Source: Enoplolaimus lenunculus
Lineage: Eukaryota; Nematoda; Enoplea; Enoplida; Thoracostomopsidae
Direction: 5' to 3'
Length of the DNA stretch: 64,000 nt
Assembly: GCA_030248215.1 (NCBI GenBank)
Contig: JASANG010001660.1
Span: 248,001 to 312,000, forward strand
In this document: positions 20,593 through 32,291 of the stretch, in pieces
Position numbering within the stretch: the stretch's first letter is position 1
How the letters are laid out: every line of letters begins with the position of its first letter
Made by a program: the position numbers and the translations under genes
The notes under the pieces: model-generated
What the model saw: the letters and a program-made list of their open reading frames with translations, nothing else
The model's database searches: none
Told to the model about the DNA's origin: nothing

Positions 20593-22920
20593 GTAGACTC
20601 TTTATAGAGTTGTCAAAAATCCTGTTACCTTATCACTACAATCACATTTTCTTAGAGTAAATTTGGAGATATTTTTTCAAATGTTACCTGACTTATCGTC
20701 AATGCATAGCTAACAATAATATCAGGGACACAATTTTCTTAGTAATGATTGTCTTCGAATCTGAAGAACGCGGGTCTAATGCATACTTTAGCGTATGAGA
20801 GTTTAGGACGAGACAGAAAGAATAAAGTGGCTTTTGTAAGCTCAAACTCAACGACTGGGGATTCATTTTGCTTAGGTTTGCAAACTCTGAATCATTAGTA
20901 ACCTGCTGTACCATAAGCTGTGTGCTTGCAGTCATTATTTTGTTGGTATCATTTTATGAATTTGACTATTTGTCTTTTAACCGTGTTTTTAATATTTTTG
21001 GTACATTGAAAATTGTATTTTCGTTCCATTTTTATTTTTGCTGCCATTCTGTTGTTGGTTGAGTTGTAAGGGATTTCTGTTTAGTATTTTTGTCAGGTTT
21101 GATATTGGTCATTTCGATGCCCCTTTTTACTCTAATGACTAGAAACTGACTAAAAATTAAGTGGATGCCACCCCAATGCTGACTAGATGTGATGTGACTA
21201 GCAATTGAAAATTGCACAAAATCACCAGTCATACGCGCGATTATCGCGCAATTGCACTAAAATTTTCCATCCGCTTTGCAAAGTCTAGCGGTATATATCT
21301 TTGACCTGACGGCGGGACAACAAATTTCACAGTCCTAGTGAAGATAAGGATGTAGCCCGATGGACGGCACCTTCATTTCGTTCATGGGTTAGAAGGAGCC
21401 CAGAGTGACACACAGAATATCCCAGCAACAATGTTTCAGATCACCCGATTTGCCTTCTTGTCATGGGTGACGGATCTCAGTCCAGTTGCGGGTGGCTGGG
21501 AGTGACGGGGGTGGAGCCCCTATTAGATGCACTGCAGCTACGGAGTGGTCGGTCCTCAGTTGTTCCCCTGCATTTGTGGCCTTATTTGATTTTTCTTTGG
21601 TTCCAGTTTCTGTTTTGCCTTGAAATTCCCCCGTTTTATAATCTGTATAAGTAAATAGCGCAATTTTTTAACGTGTACGGATAATAACAGACGCCATGGT
21701 GTACAAGAAAAAGGGGCAGAACACCGAAAAGCCCCATCCATGAGCCACTACCCTGGAAGAATCATGCTGGTAAAAGGGTCCTGTTGGGAATCACTGTTTT
21801 TGACACCGCTCTCGTGTATCCGTACCCCATTTCTGTGCCAAAAACCGTGCACGACCCGTACTATAACACAGCTTTGCGGTAAATCCTTCCTTCAAATTCA
21901 TTAGCCAACCTATAGCGATTCTCGATATTTGCACATTGTGCTATTAATCCAGAGACTCAGTGTCAATTTAATCACAAAATTATTCAGATTAAGGTACATC
22001 TGCGTATTGGAATACTTGTATCATTGCTGTATGTACTGTTTATATTCATGATAAACCAAAATTTCAAATTAAGTTCAGTATTGAACCCTGAGCGGTATGC
22101 ATATTTTTGACTCCTGATCATAAGCCACGGCTGAGATAAAGTTTTACCTTACAACGAGAAAGTCTGGTGTGGTTTCTTTTAATCTAACCTTGAAATTTGT
22201 TAAAGCAGCGACTCTGTTTCGAACCGGTGCCGACATACTTTCATATTGAAGGCTTGGATCGATCCGCCTTTTCATAAAAAGGTCTCTGACCACATGAAAT
22301 AAATTTTGCAGGATTGCTTGTTGACTTTCTCAACGGATACAATGACCCTTAACACTCAATTGAAGAGCCGATCGCTCCTGAACTCAACACACTGAGTTTT
22401 ACTGGAAGAGATAGTATAAAACTCGCGGTTACTCGCAAAAACACGGACAAAAACTCATTGTTATCGGTACGAATCAACCACGCATACAGGTGTTCTAGAG
22501 TAGCTTACGCGTAGGACGTTATCCGAATTTTGTGATTCTAAAAATCCGCTTTCACGCCAGGAAAATCATCATTCTCTGGACAAGTAGCTTATTTGGCAGA
22601 TCCACGTCCTCGAACACCCGTGAGAGTATCGTCTCGGACACGTCGGCAGGGAAACTCGTTAATCGTACGGTAACAATGAACCCTACGAAATGTAAGTTTG
22701 TTAGCTAAACAAATCATCCTTGATTTTTATCACATTTTTCCAAAAGTTTTCTTAATTTTGTGCCGTTTTTTGACAAAGAACAGAAGAAAAGGTTAAAAAC
22801 ATTAAAATACAGGCTACTTGTTTATCTGAACCGTGCCAAAATGTTCGTCAGTAAAATATACCGAAAGTCCCTGCCGAATTGCGGTTTTTTCGATCAGTCG
22901 CATGTTTTCAATCATAAACA
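20593..22920. other. Gene-free stretch
   Basis: Open frames at 20699-21062 and 21463-21741 occur on both strands and lack splice context. Nothing could be assigned to a family. The segment is moderately AT-rich. Confidence 0.45.
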
Positions 22921-23080
22921 GTTATATATACATATATATTTATTTATATATTTATATATATACATATATATGTGTATATGTTTGTATAAATACATATACA
23001 TATATATGTATATGTATGTATAAATACATGTACATATATACAATATATGCAATATATATTGCATATATTGTATATAATAT
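22921..23080. repeat. TA/TACA microsatellite with 42-bp palindrome
   Basis: A run of TATATACA- and TATGTA-type repeats. Positions 23035-23076 form a perfect 42-bp palindrome centred between 23055 and 23056 (core GCAATATATATTGC). Any long open frame through it is an artefact of the low-complexity sequence. Confidence 0.85.
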
Positions 23081-24581
23081 TAGCATAAAACAAAAATTTA
23101 CTTTCAAACAATGATATGGAAACAAAAACTGGCTTTATTTTTGTACAACATCAGTTTGCAGTTCAGTTTGTTGTGGTTGTCCTAAATTCTAAACTAAAGT
23201 TTGGTGTTCTAATAATAAGTATAACAGAAAATATTAAGCTTCGTTTTTTACTTTAGTTTTTATTGTGATTTTCATCCGGGTTCAAACGGAGTTTGATTCC
23301 GGCTAAATTCTGGCAAAATTTCGATTCCTACTCTAGCCAGCCGGTATTCCGATGCTGGTATTCCGGCTTATGGGTTTACGTGTTCTTAGCAATTTGAAAA
23401 ATTGCAACGCGTTAACCCTATCATATGATGTTTTCGTGCGCATTCCACAGCTCGAAAACTTATTGTGAATGTTTCGTAGGTTTAACAAACATGGCGCATT
23501 TAAAGATTTGGGGCGGACTGTTTCCCCGTGACCGCAATAGAGTAAGCTTAAGCTTTACTTAGGCTAAGGCTTAGAATTAGAAATATGATTTTACAACTGT
23601 TACTGCCCTATTCTTTACACTTTCTACAAACATAACCATTTCCAACAGCGTATATATCTCGGAGGAAAACGCATTTCAGCTTCCGCAGTATTTATGATGC
23701 AAATACAAACCTGGTCATAGCGAACAACAAAAATATAAAAAAATTACATCTCAGCCAAACCTATTTTAGACGGCGTCATCAAAAAACTTCGGACATAAAC
23801 CGTGTATAAAATTTCACAAAATCCTCGGGGACCCACAGCTCGGAGCCATGGAATACGCGGCCGGCCAAAGCACATCATTTAAAACTGGCAAATATCGATG
23901 TCGTAGCAAAAAATTGAAAGCCGCTTTTTGACCCGATTCAGCCGAGAAAAAACGCATGAAAAAAGAGACCATTTTTGACGCGCTTTGTGACAAGTTTCCG
24001 CCAAATAGGATTTGTCCGATTAGTAAGGTGGATATCTTGGTTATGTAAATTCTGGTTTCTGTGCATGTTTAGAATTCCCCTCAGATAAGTAGCCTGAGTT
24101 GAACTCAGGAGTTTAACTTCCACCAACAGATATTTGGGCTTATCCCTGGGAAAGACCTTGGCCTCGTTCCTAGCGAGGTACGGAGATAAATATGCCTAGT
24201 CTGAACTCTTTGGGGTCCCTATTATGTTGGGAGACATAGAATTTACAGATATTTTGCGACTAACGTACCAGCTCATAGTTCAAACGCATAGTATTTGCTG
24301 CGCTCAATTTACGACCTTAAATAGTTTCAAAATTAAGTCACTACCCGTTACACAAGACATCGATTTCTGAGCTCTCATGCTAATCATAGGGTACTTTCCT
24401 CTAGACGACAGGGAAATGGACGACTCAGAGATTAAAAAGTTTAGGATTAGATTTGTGCTTAGGCATAGAATCAGGCTTATGTTTATTCTTAAGTTTAGGT
24501 TAACGTTTAGTAGGCAAACCTCTGTAATTAACACGGGATAATTTTTGTCTCCTCGGACTAAGTACGTTTTCAAATATTGGT
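23081..24581. other. Gene-free stretch with TTAGG-like runs
   Basis: No exon was found. Positions 23535-23600 and 24440-24520 carry degenerate TTAGGCT/TTAGGTT hexamers like those in families A and B, but clean element ends are not visible. Confidence 0.45.
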
Positions 24582-24858
24582 GTAAGAACCCGAACGCTAA
24601 TTTAAATATCCTAAGACCTAAGATATGTATAAATATTTAAAATTTACTAATCCCCACGGCCACCAGGCCAACCCCCAAAAACCCCACGCTATCCCACCAT
24701 AAATAAATCAATGCACCGACGGCGACAAGGCAAACAGACATCCTAAAATAAGAACCCGAACGCTAATTTAAATATCCTAAGACCTAAGATATGTATAAAT
24801 ATTTGAAATTTACTAAATGCACCGACGGCGACAAGGCAAACAGACATCCTAAAATACG
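24582..24858. repeat. Tandem duplication, second copy shortened
   Basis: The block starting AAGAACCCGAACGCTAATTT occurs at about 24583 and again at about 24748. Both copies run through CCTAAGACCTAAGATATG and end in GCACCGACGGCGACAAGGCA / AACAGACATCCTAAAATA. The second copy lacks about 50 bp from the middle (the CCCCACGGCCACC part). It is non-coding. Confidence 0.85.
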
Positions 24859-25061
24859 CATTATTTGTCCACGTATTTATTGACCACGTTGTGAACACAG
24901 TCATTGGCGTTTGCGGTTTAACTTAGGCTCAGGTTTAGGTTTAGGGTTAGACTTAGTTTCATGCTTAGCTTTTAAGTCTTCAGATGTTGTCCGGAACCAT
25001 TTTCAAAACGTAAGCCGCTTAACCATGCCTGTTAATGATCTGCGTGTATAATATTTATTCA

Positions 25062-25334
25062 TTACAACCAAAATTTTACTACATGAATTAGAAACATTGC
25101 GTCATCGTTGTCAAGATACAACCGGATATAAAAACTACCATAGCTCCGACCGGACATACTACCGGACTGAACCAGAGTCAAAAACAAAGCCATAGCATGA
25201 GGAAAGCCAGAAGGGCCGCCGATTTCAGTGAAATAATTTTTGCCTTCCCCTAGACAAAGTTTTAACAGCACTTCTAAGTCACGTAAAGTTTTCACGTATC
25301 CCTTCAAACATTTTTGCTGTCCCCACTTCGCAAG
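25062..25334 (-). CDS. Candidate terminal exon with poly(A) signal
   Basis: On the minus strand an acceptor CTAATTCAG precedes an open frame of 90 codons beginning LAKWGQQKCLKGYVKTLRDL and ending HVVKFWL with TAA at 25062. AATAAA lies directly after the stop (25054-25059). The first half is charged and helical, the second half is hydrophobic. The phase (0) would allow joining to the last found exon of the dehydrogenase at 27323, but the sequence does not look like the C-terminus of that family. It could be the end of another gene whose upstream exons I did not find. No family was recognised. Confidence 0.35.
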   Translation of the reverse strand, partial: LAKWGQQKCLKGYVKTLRDLEVLLKLCLGEGKNYFTEIGGPSGFPHAMALFLTLVQSGSMSGRSYGSFYIRLYLDNDDAMFLIHVVKFWL

Positions 25335-27322
25335 CTGAATTAGCTATCGGGATCAGTATACATTACAACGCATACGTCAACTTGATTGATAAATTAGTAT
25401 TTATCACTCAATTTAGTCAGTTGCTACGTTTTATTATCCGCTTGCACAAATTTTAGAACTATTTCCTTTCCTACTTCACTCTGTTACCTCGATCAGTATT
25501 AGTCACTTGCAATTATTTTCAATTTCGTGCAAAAATAACAATATAACATAAAGCTGTTTATGATTTTCAACGATAAACATCCTGCAGACTAGGGTGCCGA
25601 TGGGAAAACAGGATTCGTATATCAGGTCGTACCCTGACTACATATATATATTTTCAACGAAATTTCGTTAGTTTATTTCTTACAACAGATTTCATTGTCT
25701 GCATGGTTATTCGGTTCATTGTAATTGAGCTACAAAATCTGTATGGCCATACCTAAAATAGTATAAAATATATATTCGGCACACATCTGTATTGTCGGTT
25801 CTTGCACATTTTGCAATACAAGCTTAAGCCTTATCCTGACATAAACTTCGGCCTGCAACGACTAAATCTAAGTGAAAACCTAACAAAGCCTAATTCGAAG
25901 CACAACCAATGTCAAATTCTGAAAATTTCGAATTATGCTGTTGAGACACTTACAATTGCCGTACTTACAGTATAAACTTATGGGGTACCAGTGGTTAGGG
26001 ACACATACTATTGCACCGGTTTGTAATATATTCACTATTCAGTTGCCGTGACAGGGGCGTATACAAGTGGTGTGCGGTAAACCAGGTATATATTACCGAA
26101 ATTTGTTTAGTACTAAAACAAATAGCCATTTTTCAATGTTTAGTTACCGAAATCACTGGTCTAAAGTGTACACTGTACAGCAGTTGTAAGCTAACCAATG
26201 TATCACAGACCGGGGGATACATCTTTTAAGACGCATTCCGCGAACTATTATACAGAAAACAGTTAAAACTATTCAAATTGGTGATTGTTCACGCTAAACA
26301 GGGACGTAGACAGTATTTAAAATTCTGAACACGCCAGTTTTGAGCAGGTCTGAAGACTGTGTCCGTATTCTCAACTGTGTGTAGCATGGCATCAACTATA
26401 AGCTCGTGATAGGTCATGTGACATTTGAACCAATTTTATTTGAGAGGTCCAAATTTTAACACATTTATTCTATTTGCTAAACAGTGCTATGAAATTACAA
26501 ATGAACGACATTTACAGTTTGTTCGTTTCAGAACCTATTACCAAAAATATACGACGGATCAATAAGTTACAAATGATAAAAGGCCAGTGTCGCATTTTAT
26601 ATTTTACCTCCTTACTTTTTGTCCCCATCGGCTATTTAGAATTGTCCACCTGATATTCAAAAATGGATGATTTATATGTTTGAAGTCTTTCGTTATTTAA
26701 AATGCATATCTCTTGCCATGTTACAGGTTACAGTGGAACACATTTCAATTTTTGACTAATTATTAATCAATTGACACAGCTTGCTATGTTGAGTGTAAAG
26801 ACGCTAAATTTCTTGCCATCAGATAGATGGCTGAGAACCTATGGTGGAAAAAGTGATTTGACGCTCCGGCAACCATTTGGAATTGCACTAAATCAGCTAT
26901 TTGACCACAACTCGTATTAACACAGTGGATTGATAATAGAAACTTGAGCGCCATTCGACTCAGCGTCGCAAGCTGCGTTGAATGGTATATAAATTCTTAT
27001 ACTTTTTGACAAAGGCTCTTTGAAATGATAGGGGCATTTTAATAATGTCAGGTGGCATTTTACAATTGCCGCCCCCGCATTTTAATATGATGTTTGGTAG
27101 GGGGATTCTAAAAGTGAGACAGGACCTTACAAAATTTTACGTCGGCAATCAATATACATAGTGGAATAACCCTTACGAGCGAAGCGAATAAGAAGCCAAA
27201 CACAATTTAAAACCGCAAAAGTGAAAGTTACTAATTTGGGGGTGCTTTCCATATTTTGATCCATTTTTTTAATGTTAGCGACCCTGTATCTCGTTCAGGA
27301 TCCGCCTCTAATTGAACTGTAC
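25335..27322. other. Unresolved stretch downstream of the dehydrogenase exons
   Basis: The missing last exon(s) of the dehydrogenase should lie here or at 25062-25334. A possible acceptor at about 26974 opens a 62-codon frame (LATLSRMALKFLLSIHC), and another at about 26660 gives only VDNSK and a stop; neither convinces. Positions 27165-27300 resemble family F (GAGCGAAGCGAATAAGAAGC). Positions 25810-25890 have TTAGGC-like hexamers. Confidence 0.35.
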
Positions 27323-27550
27323 CTGTAAATTATGAAAATAATATCCAGTGGTTTGTCGCGTTACTCCCAAGGTTTTTATGGCACTTCGTACGTAAGTTTC
27401 GGCTGTAGGGCACACAATTGATGGTCGCATTAGAACATCGCTATATTTGACCATATCAGTACAAATAAACGAAGGAATTAAATTCGTACAGTAAATACCT
27501 GTTCCACACAGCTCTGTCGAAATCGCGTTACTTAAACTCGACACGTATGC
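27323..27550 (-). CDS. Dehydrogenase exon 7
   Basis: Acceptor TATATAG, donor GTACAG. Encodes AYVSSLSNAISTELCGTGIY, NLIPSFICTDM, and TLGVTRQTTGYYFHNLQ, closely following the HSDL1 pattern of this region. A further exon is required, since no stop is reached before the donor. Confidence 0.85.
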
Positions 27551-30500
27551 CTATATAAAATAAACATCTAAATTTGAGCATGACAGCAATGCATAATATT
27601 TACTTCCATCGACTTTTTAACCGCAATACATATTATATATACAGGATCCTTCAGCTCTAATGCAACAATGAACAGATTATATATATTACCAGTACTTATC
27701 CAAAAATTTAAAAACTAAATATTTTTGCAAATTATGCCACCTACGAACATATATTTAAAGCTGCAATTTGCGCGTGAAATTTTAAACTCGATTTATTGAT
27801 AAAACGTTCACATGCAAACAAGGCGGATAGATGAAAGTATTGACTTACCTTGGTTGCCGAGTATACAGACATTAAACTGTTGGTAATGTTTGAAGATAAC
27901 GACGACATAAATACAATTAATCCTTTATTCCTGAAACAAATGAAACATGTTATGAAAAAATCATTGCTAAATGCTTAGGCACGTAATTTCAAATCTGTGT
28001 AGCGCCAATCACCAGTTATCGATAGATCTCGTTGCTTTGTAACAAGTCGACGATGACGTTCGAAAATCGGCACATTTTTCGTACTTGACTTATCCTGCTA
28101 TTTGCCAATTTTGAGTTTCACAATTCCAAAAGCTCGAAACTCTATTCCTAATTGTTAATAGATGCTGCTCGAATTTGAGAATATGTGGGCGAAATAGTTA
28201 GATTCTGATCTTGCACCTGATGTCGATATAGGTTTTCAAACAAACGAACTAAGGAACATGTTTCAGAACTGTCGCTGAATCAGTCTAACAACCATTCGAT
28301 GTTGGTAAGGTGAACAATATTTGTTCTATACGGGCATGGGAAAGTCTTTTCTCGCATAGAATTCTTTTACTGCCGTCAATACCAATTTTTAGCCAGAAAG
28401 TGACGAAGATGTTTACGAAGAGACGGCTTTTACTTGATCAGAACTTAATATAAAATTCAACTGGCTCAACTGGTATACCTAACGTGTTGCAGCTGTTTCG
28501 AGGATATCTAAGTATTAAAAATATTTACAAACGTATTATAAGCAAATATGCTGGCATGGTTGCCAGTTTGTGTAATAAGACCCGTAGACAGCTCAACCAG
28601 CTATACAGGGGCAAAACAGTTTATTGGCGGGGCATGCGGTTGAAATACATAACAAGCATATAAGGTGTACTTGAATTTTTCTCGGGGAAAACGGGCCGAA
28701 CTTTTTCGGAGGGTTGAGTACCCTGGCATCCATTTGGCTTTGGCCAGTTTGTAATAGATCTAAAAACAAATGAACTACGGCAAGCGCCAAACTTTCTATT
28801 CAATAGCAGGTTTCCTAATTTGAAAAGTAAGACTCTCAATTTCACTTCCGTCCATGTATGTTGTTTCGAAAACAACAATTGCAATATATACACTCACTGC
28901 AACGTATAAGGTTTTGAAGTTGGCCCTCTGCTCTTTGCGGATGGTACGTTTATTGATTTTCTCTTCAGAACTGTGAGATAGGGTCCATTTGTAAAGTATC
29001 ATCCAGAGGCACAGCAGCTGATCAAAATACGCGGACCCAGGCCTACGTATGCGCGAGCCACTATAGTACCGGAGAATAAAATCCGGGAGCGAAGCGAGTC
29101 TCAGAAACCAAATAAGGCGAAAAACGAAACGGATTGGTTTGGTACACCGTGTGTCCGGCCTACCTCTCTAGAGGGCAGTGGTGACAGTAGCCGCGTAAAT
29201 GCTGGACCTGAATCCAAATTTACCTGGGAATAAATACTTCGTTGATCACTGTTCGTGTTATTATTGTTGTCGTTGAGCAATTAACATTAATCATACGTAA
29301 AATATCCTGCAAACTATAATTTAAACTTGGACGCCGTGCCCAGGACTGCAAAAACAAGGGAGCTGTCGCGATTCAGTCTCCCAAAATTTAGACCGCGCCT
29401 GCAAAGTATGGTTTGGTTCCTAAAACCGTACTTAAGCGTAATTATTCAAGTTTTGGTAAAAAATACTACAGTCGTGTTAAAAGTACAGAACAGTGTTCGC
29501 AGTTTTGCTAATAAGTCTATTTTCATGTTGATGCAGAAAAAACAATTGTTTTGACAAACACTAAAAAGCGATTGAGTAATAGCGTTTTGCAATTCGTTTT
29601 AGAGTTTCTCAGTTTACAAAAAACGTCCTGCACGATAATCTAAAAAGCGAAAACCGTTTAAAGTAGCGTTTTGATTTTGAAACGAATTTATTAATATAAT
29701 TTTGCATTCCTAAAAACGTAGCTTAGTTTTAAATAAAAAATAGAATGTTTGATATCGTTTAGAACGGTAAACCTAATGTTTCTTATCGCTTTTGTAATTC
29801 AATACGTGCAAGGCGTCCAGAACTTTCAAATTTTAACTCAAAATGTTATTAATTAACAAAAATCTAACCTTTTCACTGAAATTCCAAAAATAATCCGGAC
29901 TATCGGTGATGGCACCGGCATTGTTAACTAAAAATCAACACAATTCATTGAAAGTTGCACTAAAGTAAGTTTTCGCAGCCCATAGATGTAAAGAGAGTGA
30001 GACAGAGTGACCGTATCTCCCCCCCATTTGCTAATGTTTTGCCAGCTCTTTAGAGGCAATATTGAAAGCTGTTTTTCGACGCCAAGCATAAACCAACTCA
30101 AAGTTTTTGGCAGGCAACTGTTGCAGTTTGCTATGTTGCGTCAAATTTTGAAACATATTTCACCTTAGGATTAAAAATTGTGTTTTAAGTTCACAAGGTA
30201 CGGTGGAACAATTTGTTGGGCTAAAATTTTATGCAAGTTGTCTGCGGTCGTTCGTTACATTATTTATAGTAGTGATTAAAGTCAGCATTTTACAGAGAAC
30301 GCAACCGTTTACAACAGTTATTGCCGAAGTTCACATCTGAGAACTTGATGACCACCTCAAATTTTCACATCAGTTGAACTTCATCGTCATTATACTCAAG
30401 TGTTATGTTTCTATATGCAATAAAGTGAAGAATTATCGCTTCGCCAATTTACTAACGCATTCATTCAAAATTGGTTCAACGCAAAGGTGTTTGACGTAAC

Positions 30501-32291
30501 ACATTTCACGCAAGCATAAACTTACTGAGTATTCCAACATTTCTGCCTTTTAGCGCTGCCTTTAAACCGTCCAAATTGCTCGGATCGCTTGATTCAAAGT
30601 TAACTGTGACAGTTTCACACTTAATCAAATGGTCTTGTGCTGAAAGTACACGTAAATTGAGTAAGTCATTAACGTTAATTTTTAAACCATGACAAAACAG
30701 TTTTACAGTGGCATCTACACCTGCAGTGGACTTAAAGTGTTGGCTCCTATTAGGAAACAGGTCGCATCATATAATCTTTTGAGTTATAGATATATTAAGG
30801 TTCTTGTACACTGTGGCCAATGGGCTTATGCGTAGGCTATGGCTTAGACCTGAATTTTAGAAATGGCTTACCTAAGCTGAATATATAACTTTAAGTATGT
30901 CGAAAGTTAACAAGAGCTGAAATTAATTATTGATATTTTTAGGGGGATACGCAGCCCCTTTTGCAATACTTTACGAGGATGCGTTTTCTAAATATTGACC
31001 TACTTAATTTTTTAGCTAACGCATCTGTTTTCGTCATTGGCTGGCGACCAACTAAAATTAAATTGAATCCCAATTCAGCAAATTGTTCAGCAAACTCTTT
31101 TCCGATACCACGCGAGACTCCAGTGATCACTGAAATAATTTATACTAGTATGCGTAGTTGCACAAATGTGCAACTGGTCAAAGACGTCTTCGGTCCTAGA
31201 CGAAATTGTTACCTGGGCTCCTCGTATTAGGTGAACAAAATTAAAAACTGTTTTTTGAAAAGCTGTAGTGCTTTGAAACATATAAAACACATCAGATACG
31301 ACAGGTATTCTACTATTCTCAATGCATACGCATACATCATACTTACAGTCTAATTTGCATACGTAACGTAAAACAAAAATTTATTGGAACGCTACCCAAA
31401 CTACGTATGTGGAGCGTTCCAGCTGTAATATATAGATTATTAAAGCTGGAACGCTTACCTTAAGTATTTTGGTCATAATTTCTGTACACTAATGTACGTA
31501 TAGATACATAACTGAATAAATGAAAAATTCATCGAAATAAGGCAGCTTGTTTAGTTTTCCGCAATATCCGTTCAGTATGTAAGGAACAAAGTGTGAGTAA
31601 AAATGAAGTGATGTAGGCATCAAAATAATTTTTTTGTGATTTGTAAGAGTTGATAAGTACACTTAGGATTGCCAACATTGCATTCAAATTATGCAGAGGT
31701 TACAATGTGGCATCCAAAAATTTCTAAACAGGGGGCGAGATACAATAGTCAAATAATCTCGCCAGTAAAGCGAGCTGGAAGCCGAAAGCTATGTTAGTGC
31801 TAAATCTAAATACAAATTTTTTTGATACTGATGGAGGGTCAAGACCGGACATTTCAGCTTTGTAACTAAACTGGAGTCAGACGTTTATGCTTTAGACTTG
31901 TAAAAATAATCAATGGTGCTTGGGATCTGTACGAAGCTTTACCTTTCAGTCGTAAGTTTTGGACGAAGTATTCATTAGTAACTGTCTATATTAACGAGCT
32001 CAACATACTACAGTGTGCAAAAAAATATAAAAAATGTTCTCATATTTTACGGTACTTTTAAGTTGGGCTGATAACAACGTCCGGTGATATATCCCATACA
32101 TCCTTCTTGTATAAAACTGTACCTGCCCAATCACCAAAACTACGCAGTCGACGCTTATAATCACGGAAACCACCATAATGAACATAGATCGAATGTAGTA
32201 CAGCGCAAACACCGTGTAATGTAAAATATGCACCAGTGAACCAAAGGAAACTATTGAACGCAGCAGTCAGTTCGCCCGGCTTCCAATGCAT
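27323..32291 (-). CDS. HSDL1/17-beta-HSD-type short-chain dehydrogenase (C-terminus missing)
   Basis: Seven exons in consistent phase give 287 codons: 32123-32291, 31004-31129, 30526-30639, 29869-29927, 29224-29306, 27849-27930 and 27323-27550. The protein starts MHWKPGELTAAFNSFLW and has an N-terminal membrane-type segment (about 11-36). The Rossmann core then shows TGVSRGIG (59-66), the structural NNAG (138-141), the serine segment FMSSLSS (191-197) and the catalytic YSATK (207-211). The end, LGVTRQTTGYYFHNLQ, matches the closing region of HSDL1 and related 17-beta-HSD3/12 proteins. These enzymes are NAD(P)-dependent, usually ER-bound, and reduce steroid or long-chain 3-ketoacyl substrates. 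Vertebrate HSDL1 has Phe for the catalytic Tyr, but here Tyr is kept, so activity is plausible. About 20-40 C-terminal residues are expected beyond 27323 and were not found. The exact substrate is unknown. Confidence 0.88.
27849..27930 (-). CDS. Dehydrogenase exon 6
   Basis: Acceptor TGTTTCAG, donor GTAAGT. Encodes NKGLIVFMSSLSSNITN and SLMSVYSATK, holding the catalytic Ser, Tyr and Lys. Confidence 0.9.
28575..28745. mobile_element. hAT-like MITE copy (family E) in dehydrogenase intron 5
   Basis: The left end AGACCCGTAGACAGCTCAAC and the right end TTTGGCTTTGGCC are decayed family E ends. A CAGTTTGT..AATA repeat on both flanks looks like a diverged target duplication. It lies between exons 5 and 6. 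Confidence 0.5.
29224..29306 (-). CDS. Dehydrogenase exon 5
   Basis: Acceptor AGTTTGCAG, donor GTAAAT. Encodes DILRMINVNCSTTTIITRTV and then INEVFIP. The INVN motif contains the catalytic-tetrad asparagine. Confidence 0.87.
29869..29927 (-). CDS. Dehydrogenase exon 4
   Basis: Acceptor TGATTTTTAG, donor GTTAGA. Encodes (I)NNAGAITDSPDYFWNFSEK. NNAG is the structural Asn motif of classical short-chain dehydrogenases. Confidence 0.88.
30526..30639 (-). CDS. Dehydrogenase exon 3
   Basis: Acceptor TACTTTCAG, donor GTAAGT-like. Encodes QDHLIKCETVTVNFESSDPS and LKAALKGRNVGIL, the strand and helix leading into the NNAG motif, which is completed by exon 4. Confidence 0.85.
31004..31129 (-). CDS. Dehydrogenase exon 2
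   Basis: Follows the acceptor TTATTTCAG. It encodes VITGVSRGIGKEFAEQ and GFNLILVGRQ, the glycine-rich cofactor loop and second strand, and ends before donor GTAGGT. Confidence 0.9.
31752..31850. repeat. Family F dispersed repeat fragment in dehydrogenase intron 1
   Basis: Contains AGCGAGCTGGAAGCCGAAAG, then TTAGTGCTAAATCT, then a T-rich block and GATGGAGGGTC, in the same order as the copy at 11336. Confidence 0.5.
32123..32291 (-). CDS. Dehydrogenase exon 1
   Basis: Starts at ATG 32291 and ends ...SFGDWA plus one base before donor GTACAG. It encodes the N-terminal hydrophobic segment and the run-up to the first beta strand. Its join to exon 2 rebuilds DWA-VITG, the expected start of the cofactor-binding fold. 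Confidence 0.85.

Noticed and set aside
26830-26980. Open frame after an acceptor at about 26974 considered as the last dehydrogenase exon
   Set aside because: Its sequence (LATLSRMALKFLLSIHC and on) does not resemble the family's C-terminus; left as unresolved.
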